From Dimorphilus gyrociliatus (taxonomy: Eukaryota; Annelida; Polychaeta; Dinophilidae), in NCBI GenBank assembly GCA_904063045.1, contig CAJFCJ010000022.1:703812-767811 (forward strand): a stretch of 64,000 nt of DNA, in the 5' to 3' direction. Positions within the stretch are counted from its first letter, which is position 1. Each line of letters opens with the position of its first letter. Both the position numbers and the translations under genes were made by a program. The notes under the pieces are model-generated. The model saw nothing but the letters and a program-made list of their open reading frames with translations. It was not told the origin of the DNA and searched no databases. This document shows positions 38,751-50,327 of the stretch, piece after piece.

Positions 38751-39475
38751 GTTAATTAGTCAATTTCTTCTTTCGTTCTCCCTACTCCTCCCTCTCTTCC
38801 TCCTCCTCATTCCTCACTAAAACCAGTTTTCTGTAATGATGCTTATCTTCTTCAGCTCATTTCTTCGTTAATTAATTACTCGTCCGTTACTCTATTAAAA
38901 TCCCAAATTGTCTTCTTTCGATCTTCCCACTCCTCCCTCTAAATGCAACTTTTTATTTCTCTTCTTTCTCTATTCCCAACTAGAAATGTTATTTTTTTCT
39001 TGGCAAACTTGAATTTATTCTCATCACACGCTCGCGAACCTCATCTCCTATTCCGACTACTGTTACAACTTGTAAATTAGACGGTCGGCCGTCTCTTAAT
39101 TCATCTTGCAAATCTTTCAAGTTATTGAACTAGATTTGGGAAAAATAGAAGAGGCTGCATTCTAAACTAGGTTGACCCAATATAGGCACTCGTATTTTAT
39201 ATGCTTATAACGAGGCGTCGATAGAAATCATTTAATTACACCCAACTTTATCATGATTTATAGCTCTGACAAAATCGTTCATTTTGCCCACTTTATTATT
39301 ATCTTTAATTTCCGTTTCCTGGGCAAAATTTTACCCCTTTACCCTGTTTCTTTATATTTTTTCCTCCATAGATGTCAATGTTCAATCAATTACAAACAAC
39401 GCTAATGACATCTGTTTTCATTTCGTTTCTCCCTTTCATCCACTTGACATTTCTAATACTTTTTGTTGTTAGTTT

Positions 39476-39506
<31 letters not shown>

Positions 39507-40770
39507 ATCAACATCAACAACATCATCATCGCTATTGTCTTAGTCAATGTACTCTTATTCTCTGCGTAAGACGACTCTAGAATGAAATTGCTATCGTAAA
39601 AACACGCTTTCTAATTTATCGAAGGGCGAGTATGTTTCTCCCTATTGCTTTTCTCTGACTGACCAAATCTATTAAAAATTCTCAGACAAGTCGAGTAGAT
39701 AACAAGATGAAAAAAAGTAACGCGTAAACGCCTGGCAAGCTTTACACTAGTTGGCGATGCATAACGTCTCGCCAGATTGTACAAACAGGGCAAACTTCTC
39801 CGTAAAATGATGTCGTGCTCGAGTTGGACATATAATTGCTTACGTAAACTATTCGTTGTCGGTGGCACGACCGTATCATTGTTACAACTCTCGTTACGCA
39901 ACGCTAGAGGGTCGCGCATTTTTTTATCCGTATTATACGCATTCGCTGCCCGATTTTAGGGATAGAGAGGCGCCATCTGACGGATCCCGATTTGTTCTTT
40001 CCCTACAGATCAAATTTAATAGAAATTAAGAGTATGATGAGAAAAACGACGTCACTGGCCGTCTGCTAAGAGTTTTCTCTCTCTTTCATCGTTTATTTTA
40101 TTCTTTTTGACAAATTGTACAATTTATCCGTATTTAGACAAATTCCCTTATCCTCTTACAGTGCGCATGCGCAGCAAATGTTTTACAAGATTAACTTTTA
40201 AGCAAGTTTAGATGTATAAAGGAGAATTTAAGCTTGTAGACATAGAGAAGAGACGATTAAATGTGTGAAAATTGAGCGAAATTATATCCAGACATGAATA
40301 ATGTATACTATGTAACCTTTTTATTTGAAAAAATCCAATTATATAAACTCTAAATAGCTGCGCCTCCGACATAATTACGAATACTTTGACAGTCATTCAG
40401 CAATGGTAAATATCAATAGCCAAAAGAACACCCTCCTAATTAGGGCTATGCACAGCCATTTTCTCACAATAACCACCCAACAAATGACAAACACAATCTC
40501 AATCTGCTTTTAGTTTAATTCAATTTGCCGAGAGCTTAGAGGGAATGGCTCTCCTATCACACAGAGAAGGGGAGAGACAGAAAGAGAAAGCATAGTTGAT
40601 AAAGATAGATGAACTGATAGATTTAGAGTAAAGTAGACAAATAGCCAAACAAGCCAACTAACAAACTATCTTCTTGAAACAAATCTAACCAAATTATTTC
40701 ATTGATTTTGTTTTAGCATTAAATTCATAACAAATTGTAGAAAGAGAAAAAGAGAGAAAAGATTGAGAAT

Positions 40771-40805
40771 AATAATAATAATAATAATAGTAATAATAAT
40801 GATAA
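40771..40805 (+). repeat. (AAT)n array
   Basis: AAT trinucleotide units with one AGT and one ATG interruption. Confidence 0.9.
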
Positions 40806-41003
40806 TTAACTAATATTAATAATAACCAGACTAATTACAAAAACAACAACAATAAAACAAAAAACATTAAACAAACCATGAATGTCTTTGACATCTATCG
40901 TCGTAGGTTGATTGAGGATAGTGGACAAATTGAGGACCGTAATAGCCGTCCGTATACATTATTTATATTTCTCTTTCTCTTGCCCGCTCCTTCACTCACT
41001 CAC

Positions 41004-41007
<4 letters not shown>

Positions 41008-41045
<38 letters not shown>
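41008..41045 (+). repeat. (CT)n microsatellite
   Basis: CT run preceded by four CACT units. Confidence 0.95.
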
Positions 41046-41048
<3 letters not shown>

Positions 41049-41718
41049 TACTCTATACTTCTCTCCTTTTGTCTACTTTTTACAAAATTCTCAACGCTTC
41101 TATAACAAGAAATCACAAACTTTTCAAGTTTACCTTTATTTATATGAAGGTGAGACAGGGGCGGAGCCTGAAGAGGCGGGAAGAGATGGAGACATTAAAC
41201 AGGAAATAATTTGATGCTATTTTGACTAGCAATTTACAAGTGTCACTTTTTCCCTTCTCGTCGTCTCTTCGACACCTCGACTTTATTAAATTAACTACTG
41301 CCTTTGTTCAATTAGACGCTACTTTTTAGCGTGTCGACAACTCAGTAGGGACCTCATGACGTCAGTTTATAAGGGATTTAAATTTCTAAAGTGTTCCCTC
41401 TGAATAAACTTGTCAGCGTGTGCCTACTTTTATTCAAGTGTTTATCTTCTCTTGTTTGTCTGTCGCCAGAAAAAATAGTTGTTTGTTTGTTTGTTTTATC
41501 AGATTTACAAGTTTTTCTTTAATTCTTCGTTCTTCCCTCCCTCAACAACAGGTGAAAAATAAGGTCTATTCCCTTTCGCTACTGTATATTTCTAACTATT
41601 AACTAGCTCTCAACTTTTCTCTTTCTCCTCCTCCCATCTCTCTCTCTCTCTATCTATCTATCTGTCTATATAGCTATTGGTCTATCTATTCGTCTATGCC
41701 TGTCTGTTTTTCTCACCA

Positions 41719-41802
41719 CACGTGCTCGAGCGCAAGCAAAAGCACGTCCCACTGTCTTCTACCTTTTTACAACCAATAATGCAAATCAAACTAAGTCACG
41801 TG
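41719..41802. promoter_or_regulatory. E-box and octamer cluster 3.4 kb upstream of trh
   Basis: CACGTG occurs at 41719-41724 and 41797-41802, with AGCACGTCC between them and ATGCAAAT, a POU octamer, at 41779-41786. bHLH-PAS heterodimers use CGTG cores, so autoregulation of trh is possible. Confidence 0.35.
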
Positions 41803-42759
41803 CGCCGGTACTCGTGACATTGACGCTTCCGCCGTTCCGGCGTCGTTTTCCAGTTAGACGCTCGTTAAGTTGTTGACGAGCGGGACGTCTAATTATTTAG
41901 TCGTCGAAACCCTAGACGCCCACCCATCGTAGAGCCGATTAAGAGGAAATTTTCTTTGTCGTTATGAGCTAAAAACGAAAATGATTGGGGAAAAATCGAC
42001 ATTCTTTTGACTATCGACGCCCTGCGGAGACTGAATAAAAGAATTTCCTTGTAGAGTGTGGCTCTTAACTAAACAACTTTAAGCTTTTCCTTCAACTTTT
42101 TATATACTTTACTTTGGACTCTTCAACTGTAACTCTAATTAATTTAACTCTGACTCTTAAACTTTCTTTTTCACCCTCTGCTTTCCGCTTCACAAACAAA
42201 CTTAACAAGGTCAACACAGATGATTTTAGCAGGCCTTTCTCCCTTCTATTTTTCCCTTTCTTTTCTCAAGAGCATTCTCTTTCTTATTAAAGAGACTGGA
42301 CAGACAGACGGGAGAAATTCCCTTTTCTACTTAATCCTCCACCCCAGTGTCTAATATCAGCTTTCCCGATGTGGAAGTTTAAGTAACGCCATCTGTAACG
42401 AGGGAAGGAGCGGCCGGTTCGAGAAGATCAACGAAGAAAGGTGGAAGAAAATGGAAGACAGAAATGAAGACAGAAAAAATGAACGACCGAGTGACTAAAA
42501 GAAGTAAATGAATAAGAGGGAAAAGATTGTTTTTGTGTATATAAGGAAATAATTAGAGTAATATAAAGAATGAAAGAACAGGATGATTAGATCTAATTTG
42601 CAAGAAATAATACGTTAATATGAGTAGACATAATCGTGAGGATTAGGAAAAACACGTAAGTAAATGACCATAAAATAGCCCGTCAGTTAGCATTCCCTAA
42701 ACAAGCTGAATCTTTTTGTCTATCATTTACCTTGTCCGCCCCGCCCTCCTTCCCTCTTT

Positions 42760-42787
42760 CTTCTTCTTCTTCTTCTTCTTCTTCTTC
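42760..42787 (+). repeat. (TTC)n array
   Basis: About nine TTC units. Confidence 0.95.
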
Positions 42788-43136
42788 CTCTCCTTCTCCG
42801 CTTTGTTACTAACGAATCACATGAATATGCGCAATTTATATTGTTTACTTTTTGAAAGATTTCTTCGAAAATGTGTATTAGAGACGAATAAAAACTATGT
42901 AAAGAATACTAATAGGCCTACCGGGACAAGAGAAAGAAAAAAAGAAAGATAGAGAGAGGGAACGCATCTCTCTTCTCTCCCTTTTTAATTCGATTTGAAT
43001 ACGAAAAAAGAAGAAAATATCTATAAAAGCTTTTGTTTCGTCTTTTCTAATGAGAATATCGTCCAATTTCTATACTTTCTATACCGTAACATGCCATTGC
43101 GATATATAAATATTCACTTGGTCTTTTGACCTCTTC

Positions 43137-43259
43137 TTAGTCAGTACCTCTTGCCATCTGTTGGCTATAAATGTATTCAACTTCCTCTTCAGGGCAGTTA
43201 ATATCCAAGTATTCGAAGAGTTTCTCGTTTTCAAGAGCATTAAGGAAGGTGCTGTAGTC
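43137..43259 (-). CDS. SH3BGRL: SH3BGRL exon 3
   Basis: Forty codons and TAA, DYSTFLNALENEKLFEYLDI through ARGTD; the acceptor is CTATAG. Confidence 0.94.
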   Translation of the reverse strand, partial: DYSTFLNALENEKLFEYLDINCPEEEVEYIYSQQMARGTD

Positions 43260-43662
43260 CTATAGTGGGAGAGGGAAAGAGAGAAAAACAAATTGAAAAT
43301 AGACGCCATAATCGAATAGAGATAGATACATTCATTCTAATGGGTTGAATGTTTTTTGGTTAGTAACAACTTACGCCACGGTTTATATCGCCGTTGAATA
43401 TCTGAGGAGGACTTAGCAGCATGTCTAATAGTTTCTCTTTTTCTTTTACAGTTTGAGGTCTACCAACGTCCACCTCGACGAAAGAGATCTTCTTCGACTC
43501 GAAAACTCTCTTTATATGATCTTGATGACTTTTCATCTAGAATCATTTGATAGAATTATCATAGCTAATCTCTTTTCGAGATAATTCCCTCTTCCCTCAT
43601 TAATTTACGAAACAAACCTGTAAATTACCACAGTCTTTCGAAACCAACAGTTTTAAGACCAT
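43137..43662 (-). CDS. SH3BGRL: SH3-binding glutamic-acid-rich-like protein (SH3BGR family, complete)
   Basis: Three exons, 43618-43662, 43375-43536 and 43137-43259, join in phase 0 to give 109 aa, close to the usual 93-115 aa of SH3BGRL proteins. These are small cytoplasmic thioredoxin/glutaredoxin-fold proteins without the CXXC active site. The start MVLKLLVSKDCGNLQ is the first beta strand and helix. Residues 59-75 contain the diagnostic PPQIFNGDINRGDYSTF, equivalent to PPQIFNESQYRGDYDAF, which holds the Pro-rich SH3-binding segment. The C-terminus ends ARGTD without a long Glu tract, as in SH3BGRL rather than SH3BGR. The donors are GTTTGT and GTAAGT. A CTCF-like site lies about 170 bp upstream of the start codon. 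Confidence 0.93.
43375..43536 (-). CDS. SH3BGRL: SH3BGRL exon 2
   Basis: Fifty-four codons, MKSHQDHIKRVFESKKISFV to LLSPPQIFNGDINRG; the acceptor is TTCTAG and the donor GTAAGT. Confidence 0.95.
43618..43662 (-). CDS. SH3BGRL: SH3BGRL exon 1
   Basis: Fifteen codons from the ATG, MVLKLLVSKDCGNLQ, ending at GTTTGT. Confidence 0.88.
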
Positions 43663-43827
43663 CCTTTACGGCGAAAACGAAAAAAAAAACTACTAGTGCA
43701 GTTGATGCTGCATCTAATATTTGGATTTTCTATTTTTATACACGGATACATAAGATACTCGGCCGACACCACACACATACACACATACACACGCGTATAA
43801 ACGTAAAAAAACTTTATTCTTTGATCG

Positions 43828-43840
43828 TAGCGCCACCTAT
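43828..43840 (-). promoter_or_regulatory. CTCF-like site upstream of SH3BGRL
   Basis: The minus strand reads ATAGGTGGCGCTA, about 170 bp upstream of the SH3BGRL start codon. Confidence 0.4.
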
Positions 43841-44108
43841 TGTACTTTGTTTCTTTTTTATAATTTATCTCCCTCACCCATCCCCAATCAGTCGTTTCCG
43901 CGAAATGTTAATTATGTCTTAATAGGAAACTCAATTATGCTAAGTTTGTCTTTCCTCTTTAAAATCGACCTACTTCTATTTACGGCCAAATCGCAAGAAA
44001 AGTGTTATGCCCATAGTGGAAGAAGTGCCCGTTAGTTGTCGCCCTCTTCCCCTCTCTGGTCTTTTCCATACTCGGTAGATGTCGCTCTCTATTGGTTTAA
44101 AACCCTAT

Positions 44109-44148
<40 letters not shown>

Positions 44149-47100
44149 GAGATAAAAAGAATTTCACTGTTGAACACTGGAAGTAAAATTTGAACAGAAA
44201 CATCGTCCATTGTAAACAGTTTTATTAACTTTTTGTTTATATTCTCATGTTTTTTTTTAAAAAAAAAAGTTCTTTTCTTTTGCGAAAAGAAGAGATTTTT
44301 CTAAGCAAGTACCCTTCGCCATCTACATCAAAGTTGGAAGGTGCCTGTGATGTGGTAGCGTCATCTAGCGGTGAAGAAAAAGACTTGTAAAAGTTCTAGT
44401 TAGTTAAAGCGAGAGAAGATGGCAATCAATTTTTATTAGAAAATTAGGCGTATAAAAATAGGAGTAATCTCTAACAAACCTAGCAAACATTTGATTTCAT
44501 CCATATTCGCTAGTGAATCAGGCTAATTTGTTGATTGGAGCAAAACGCGCTTGATGCAGTTTTCAAGAGGCTACTGCATCTGTGCGCTCGTTTACGCTAA
44601 TTTCGTTACTGTCCAGTTCCAGCTTTATGCGCATTTACTACGGGCAATAAAATCTATATATCAGCGTCCAAGTTTTTTTAGACTATTTTTTCATTCTTCA
44701 CGCAGAAGAAAAAATCTTTGGCACGTAAATGAAGTTACAAATTTTGTAGCTACTTTGTTTATCGTTTATATCGTCCTAGACGACTGATTTTTATAAATCG
44801 TTTAACTTTCTTTATCTCTCTTTCTTTCTTTCTTTCTTTCTTTCTCTCTCTCTCTCTACCTCTTCGCTTAAATTCAACTCGATTCGTTTACGACCAGTTT
44901 TCGTCGCCCTTCATAAATCATCTATTGATGGAGGAGAGAAAAATTGATCATCAAATGGAGAAATGGAGAATATATCTAATTTTTGTCTACACCAATCCTT
45001 TTGAAGACAGATTTAGAGATTTAGAGAAACGGCAATATTCGGGGAGAAAGAGCAAAGAAGAAAAAGAAAAATACAGTAAAAAAAGGATAAAAGCAGGTGT
45101 AGTACAAATAAGAAGAGGAGGAACAGGATTTCTATGGCCAAGTGCAGTCTGTAGAGCACGTGCAGAAATTTTGCAGTTGTCCGAAATTTATATTCATTTG
45201 CGTCCAAGAGAATTTTTTCTGTACCTTACTCTAATCATTTGGTACAGTTTCTATGGACATTGTAGTAAATATATTGAAGGCATTGAAGGTATTGAAAAAT
45301 TCCTCTTTTCTCTATAACTAATCAACCGCAAACAGTTGTAGTGTTGTTAATGGGTACATTTTGCAAGTTTTATCTAATATTTCTTAATCAAAATTGCCTA
45401 TAATAGCCTAATGATGCGCATAGAGATGGACTGAAAAAGGCGGGAAAGGAATAAAGAAATGCCGACGGCAAACTTGGAGACGTTTGTCAACGCGATAATC
45501 TATCATTCGTTTGATTATTTTCGTATACAAGTGTTTATAGTTTGCTCGTAGAACGTTCTCAGCTTGATTTATTGATTTGGCAGTTCCCGTAAAATGCAAT
45601 TCCAATTCTTTCATTTTTCTCTTTTTCTACTATTTTCTTTCCTTCTTCCTTCCTTCTCTAGCTCTTCCATTAATTGTAATAAATAAAAAAAATGGTCAAA
45701 ATTCTACTCAATCCTTCCGCCGCTCCTCCCTTTTAATACACTACTACTTATTCAATCGCTTCAAAATCACTACTGAAACAAGCAAACAAATAGGCCTAAT
45801 TTTGGAATTAAATGCCATTCCAATTACTGTAAAGACGGAAAGAGAAGATAGTTTTATTTTGAAAAGATCCACTAAATCTTTTTTCTCGCTCTTTTCTTCT
45901 TCCTAGACGGAATGGTTGAGCTAGTGAGTGATCTAACACGGAGCGATATTGGCTTTTACCTATTTTCCTCTGTCTGCTTGTTCGTCTCTTTTTAAAACTT
46001 TCCCTCCTAAAAGGAAAACTGACGACGTGTAACGGGATTACATAATATCACAAAGTGATGTAATAGACGGGCTCAGCTGGCGCGCGAGGAGTCAGAAGAG
46101 GTCGATGTCTGCTAATTTCTTGGGCAAACAAGTGAATGAAATTGTGGAAAATTTGATTTGACGAATCAGAGAGAATCGGGCGTGAGAATGAGTTGAGATT
46201 TTGTTTTTCTACTTTTATTGTGATACGTGTGCGGAGGAATTTTTCAGAAAAAATATAATAAATCAACCTGCGAACGTTGCACGTGCGATTTCGAAATGGC
46301 GCACGCTCCAATACAACTGTCGGGCCTTATCAGCTGTCGAGAAATGTATACATACATTTTTCCAGTCTTCTTTTTCTCCTTCTCCCAAAAAATCTTTCAA
46401 CTATTCGCAAGAGAAAGGGAAGAAGAAGTGACCAACGCAACAGCTACTACCCAACTCCGAAACTAAAAAGTCCCAGGAGGAGGAGAAATTTTTCCACCTT
46501 ATTTACCAAACATCGCCGCATCATTAGACTCTACGTTAATGCAATTCTTAAAGAGCAAACCGCTCAATGTTTCTATTGCAAAATACTGCACGCTCACAAA
46601 AACAATTTTACAAACGCGCAGTCTACTTCTTTGCCACAGTCCATCTCTCTCTCACCCTTCTTGCATTGTCCGCAACTTTTCGTTACTGTCAATCAAATTA
46701 TGCATCTTCCAACCGTCCCTTCGTCAACCTATTATTCCATCTATCCATCCATCCATCCATCCTTCTCATCCAGAATGATGCGAAATTGAAAAAACACACA
46801 TAAACACTCGCGTACACACATACACAGACATACGTATACAAACAGAGTCGAATTTTCGCAATAATAAACGCTTAGTGTAACGAATAAGGCAATTAGAATA
46901 AATTGAGCTACTTTATACGCTTACAGAAGCGGTTTGATCTTTTACAGTCATTTGCGGTAAGCACGTGCAAAACTGACAAACGCTTCTGTTCATCTATGGG
47001 AAAATACGAAAATCGGCGCGAGTAAATTGAATTTAGTATAGAAAGACGACTATTCGCCGTATTTTGACAATTCCCATAATATTGTTTAGTCAAGCCACCT

Positions 47101-47152
47101 GCGGATTTTTTTGGCGAAAACTAAGATTTTCGTCGCTGCTCTCTGATTGGAC
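43841..47152. other. Intergenic region between SH3BGRL and snail
   Basis: The flanking genes are divergent, so this is shared upstream DNA. It has several ATGGCG/GCGTCATCT-like words between 44070 and 44380 and a (GA)n tract. Open frames at 44925-45317 (+) and 45408-45614 (-) show no recognised family. Confidence 0.5.
44110..44144 (+). repeat. (GA)n microsatellite
   Basis: AG run between SH3BGRL and snail. Confidence 0.95.
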
Positions 47153-47213
47153 AACATTTTTAATCAGTCGGCCGATTCCCATACGCTGATTGGCTGTTGG
47201 GTATTCTATAAGA
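47153..47213 (+). promoter_or_regulatory. snail core promoter: two inverted CCAAT boxes and TATA
   Basis: CTGATTGG occurs at 47153-47160 and again at 47186-47193, 33 bp apart (about three helical turns, the spacing typical of paired NF-Y sites). TATAAGA follows at 47207-47213. Transcription should start about 30 bases later, near 47237, giving a roughly 30-base leader before the ATG at 47267. Confidence 0.6.
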
Positions 47214-47266
47214 GCCGCCTCGTGCTTAGATAACGGTATAGTTACGCCCAAGGCAGTCGGTATCTT

Positions 47267-47372
47267 ATGCAGAAAATCATCGTCAAAAGTGCTATGGAGG
47301 AGGAGGACGAATTTATTGACGTCGTCTCTACTGAGAAGGAAATACCATCGACACCAAAAGAAAAAACGCCAG
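47267..47372 (+). CDS. snail: snail exon 1
   Basis: Thirty-five codons plus one base ending ACGCCAG at GTAGAC. A second in-frame ATG at 47294 (MEEEDEF) is an alternative start; the first lies about 60 bases downstream of the TATA box. Confidence 0.8.
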
Positions 47373-48807
47373 GTAGACGTCAATTTCTTTATTTTCTCTT
47401 TGTGCAATTATTTTCTAATTATAGAGTAAACTATAATTCTAGACTTATAAATCTTGATAAATAGCGGTGAGAACGGAGAAATTTGTCCATCAACCTCGGG
47501 TTTTCATTAACTTTTCTTTTTTCTTTTCCACTATGACCGTTCTCCTTTCAGTTTCTTCATTTCATACTATTTCGGATTGTATATATTTCTATCTTCTGTA
47601 ATAATTATGTTCATTTCGTCTTTGCTATATCTTGCAGCATCTCTAGCTGTGTTGTTCTCTCTTGAAACCTCTCCCTCTCCCATTTCCCCCTCCAATTTCT
47701 CCTTTAATAACCATATAGAAAAAATTATACATGGCGTGTTAAGCCTACATTTACATATATACTGTATATACAAATTAGAACATTAATCAGCGGCTTTATA
47801 GAGAATAAAGAGTCGGAGTTAGAAGAATATAACAAGTACGCGTGCGTAGGTGTGGCGGTGTGGCCGTGCGAGACGAATTGAATAATTGAATGTTATTTCT
47901 TCGTATATACACACTCTATACTTGTATATTGTATATTGGATTTATTCGACTCGAGTGCCGTTACGTTCTTCTCGTGTATTCTATGTATTCAAGGTATTAA
48001 ATTATGAGAGGGAGGGGGCCCAGAGAACCGCGTCGAGAGGGAAATTGTTCAAGATTAACCAGTTTCGTTCGTTTGTTCGTCGGCCGTTCAAGCAAACATT
48101 TTTCATTTCATTTATGATCAATCATTCAACGTTGTTTTCTTCTTTCTTTCTATCTAGCCGTCTTCCGCATTGCCGATATTTTATCGAAACCTAGCAAGCC
48201 CGACGAAATATACAACTTTTGGAATATACCTCGACCGCCACCTCCGTTTTTGATGAACCCCTACTTTCAGTCACACCTTCTTCCCTATCAAATACCTCCA
48301 AGATTTTATCCTTCACCGCCTTTTAACACGGAAGTCCGTAAAAAGAAGCCAGAAGTTGCATCGGCAAATATCAAATATACTTGTGAATCTTGCGGTAAAG
48401 CCTACGCAACTTTTAGTGGCTTGTCGAAGCATAAACAATTCCATTGCTCAGCAGAACACGGTAAAAAGGAATTGTCCTGCAAATACTGCAATAAAACCTA
48501 CACATCTTTGGGGGCTCTTAAGATGCATATAAGAACGCATACGCTACCGTGCAAGTGTCGATTGTGCGGAAAAGCTTTTTCCAGACCCTGGCTTCTGCAA
48601 GGTCACATTCGTACTCATACAGGAGAGAAGCCGTTCAGTTGTGCACATTGTGGAAGGGCGTTTGCGGATAGGTCGAATTTAAGAGCTCACCTCCAAACTC
48701 ACTCAGACGTTAAGAAGTATTCATGTTCAACTTGTTCAAAAACTTTTTCTCGAATGAGTCTATTAACAAAACACAGAGATTCTGGCTGTATTGGATTGGT
48801 TCGATAA
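47267..48807 (+). CDS. snail: Snail-family C2H2 zinc-finger repressor (complete, 2 exons)
   Basis: Exons 47267-47372 and 48158-48807 join in phase (G|CC) to give 251 aa. Snail factors bind E-boxes (CAGGTG) and drive epithelial-mesenchymal and mesodermal or neural programmes. Five zinc fingers fill the C-terminal half. Finger 1 is the CCHC type ([19 protein letters not shown] then FHC), followed by [56 protein letters not shown] and [15 protein letters not shown], all diagnostic of Snail/Slug rather than other C2H2 families. The N-terminus is unusual: it starts [16 protein letters not shown] instead of the SNAG motif MPRSFLVK. The exon junction creates [12 protein letters not shown], which fits the eh1 (FxIxxIL) Groucho-binding pattern. 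A TATA box and two CCAAT boxes precede it. Confidence 0.95.
48158..48807 (+). CDS. snail: snail exon 2, zinc fingers
   Basis: The acceptor is TATCTAG. The exon encodes the eh1-like motif, a Pro/Phe/Tyr-rich linker ([15 protein letters not shown]), five zinc fingers and the stop after GCIGLVR. Confidence 0.96.
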
Positions 48808-48854
48808 TTATATACTTTTATATATTTGGTGCTTATCATCATCTTTACTCTCCC

Positions 48855-48856
<2 letters not shown>

Positions 48857-48886
<30 letters not shown>
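48857..48886 (+). repeat. (CT)n microsatellite in the snail 3' region
   Basis: CT run about 50 bases past the snail stop codon, probably inside the 3' UTR. Confidence 0.95.
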
Positions 48887-48889
<3 letters not shown>

Positions 48890-49080
48890 CCCGCTCTTTT
48901 CCGTCGATTCCTATTCATTTCCATTCTAGATGAGCAGATAAAAAATTTGGGAAAAAACAATGAAACTAAAAACAACATAATTTATATAGAAAATGAAATT
49001 GGAAATGAATAGATTAAAAGAAACTTGTACATTTTGTAAAAATTCAAAACATAAAAAATGAAACAAATATGCAGTCGAAT

Positions 49081-49086
49081 AATAAA
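49081..49086 (+). terminator. Possible snail polyadenylation signal
   Basis: AATAAA lies 274 bases after the snail stop codon. The surroundings are A-rich, so this assignment is weak. Confidence 0.35.
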
Positions 49087-50225
49087 AATGAAGAAAAAAA
49101 ATGCCAAATAGAGAATAATCAATTTAGAATTTACAGTAAAAATCGTATTTTAAAAACACTTAACAAAATATATAACAAAACTGGAAAAAAGAGTTAATTT
49201 ATCAATTTTTTTCTATTTTTCCAGTTTTGCAGTAGATTCTCTCACTCTTTTCGGACAAAAAAAAATGTCAAGAAATGTTCTTCTTATTTCTTCTTTGTTC
49301 AATATAATAAACTTAAGTTTGTTAAAATTGACATACAAACAAAGCATGTAGTAGAAAGAACCAAACAGGACATAGAAGAGAGACTTGGTCGACCTTTAAC
49401 GATGCTTTTTCTCTTCTTTGTTGGTGAAAAATTATGTTATTGAATTAAAATTTTTAAATGGAGAATTTTGAATTGAATTGAATTATTCTATTTTTAGTTT
49501 TAAGCAAATTTTTAAAATTCAGTCTCTTGTCATTTTTCCGGCCATCTTTCTCTAATCTTCTCTACTTTCAGTAGGCAAGGAGAAAACGAGAATATTTTAT
49601 ATAACTGTATATGTTTGTACTTGGAAGAGAGGATGGAGAGAGAGGAAGAGAGAACAGGCTACTAATCCAAACAGAAATATTGTTTTTGTTTTCCTTTTAC
49701 CTCCCCAACATTACTAGTTTGCCATTTATAATAAAGTTCTTAATTCGATATATTATCGATACGATTTGACATAGAAAAAGACACGTGATTGATTACGAAA
49801 CGAGCAAATAAACTGGGAGAGTTTTTATTACACAATCAAAAAGGTTTCGTAATCGTTGAAAATGTTAGCGTGTGCGTCTGTTTGATGGCGTGTGTTTAAG
49901 TGTATCTGCTAAATTTTGTCGGCCGCTCCAATCTCTCCAGGAGGAGAGAAAGAAAGATGGAAAGAAAAGATAGAAGGAAGAAGAGTACAAAGAATCTTAT
50001 ACAAACCATTAAAGAGATGTCTGCACAAATGTGCACATTTCTTTACAACATGTCTACCGTAAATAAACAAACAAAGACTAACCCCTCAACGCAACTTTGT
50101 AGACGTCGGCTACAGTTTCCACTTGCGCAAGAGAAACATTCGATAAAATCAAGCCACCCAATGCAATACGCGGTATTATCCACCTAATCCTTATAGATGG
50201 AGGCGTTGACAGCTTATTGACTCAC

Positions 50226-50327
50226 CTGCATAATAGACGTCCGAATGCCTGTCGCGATGTCTATGCATAAATCGATACGATTAACTATTCGAATTGCGAA
50301 AACAGTGTATATTTCTTGTCCGTCCAT
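50226..50327 (-). CDS. Possible first coding exon of an unidentified gene
   Basis: From ATG at 50327 the frame reads MDGQEIYTVFAIRIVNRIDL, CIDIATGIRTSIMQ, and ends exactly at CAG|GTGAGT, a perfect donor. The composition is protein-like and unlike the surrounding repeats. I recognise no family. The nearest downstream acceptor (near 50183) would leave a 42-bp intron, shorter than any other here, so the next exon is uncertain. Confidence 0.25.

Larger units (their letters stand above)
38450..43136. other. Intergenic region upstream of trh
   Basis: No secure gene. A GC-richer block at 39720-39985 has open frames on both strands and ends at a CTCF/YY1-like site (39969-39980). A second block, 41700-41950, has the E-box/octamer cluster. 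Confidence 0.5.

Noticed and set aside
39611-39959. Open frames on both strands in a GC-richer block
   Set aside because: The 102-codon minus-strand frame looks moderately protein-like, but there is no recognised family, no clear splice context, and the block may be regulatory.
44925-45317. 130-codon plus-strand open frame
   Set aside because: It has a Lys/Glu-rich then hydrophobic composition with no recognised motif and no promoter or splice context; it could be chance.
46277-46789. 170-codon plus-strand open frame upstream of snail
   Set aside because: Several frames are open at once in a composition-biased region and the translation has no domain.
47090-47407. Minus-strand frame across the snail promoter and exon 1
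   Set aside because: It is antisense to the snail first exon and its core promoter; the plus-strand model has splice and zinc-finger support.
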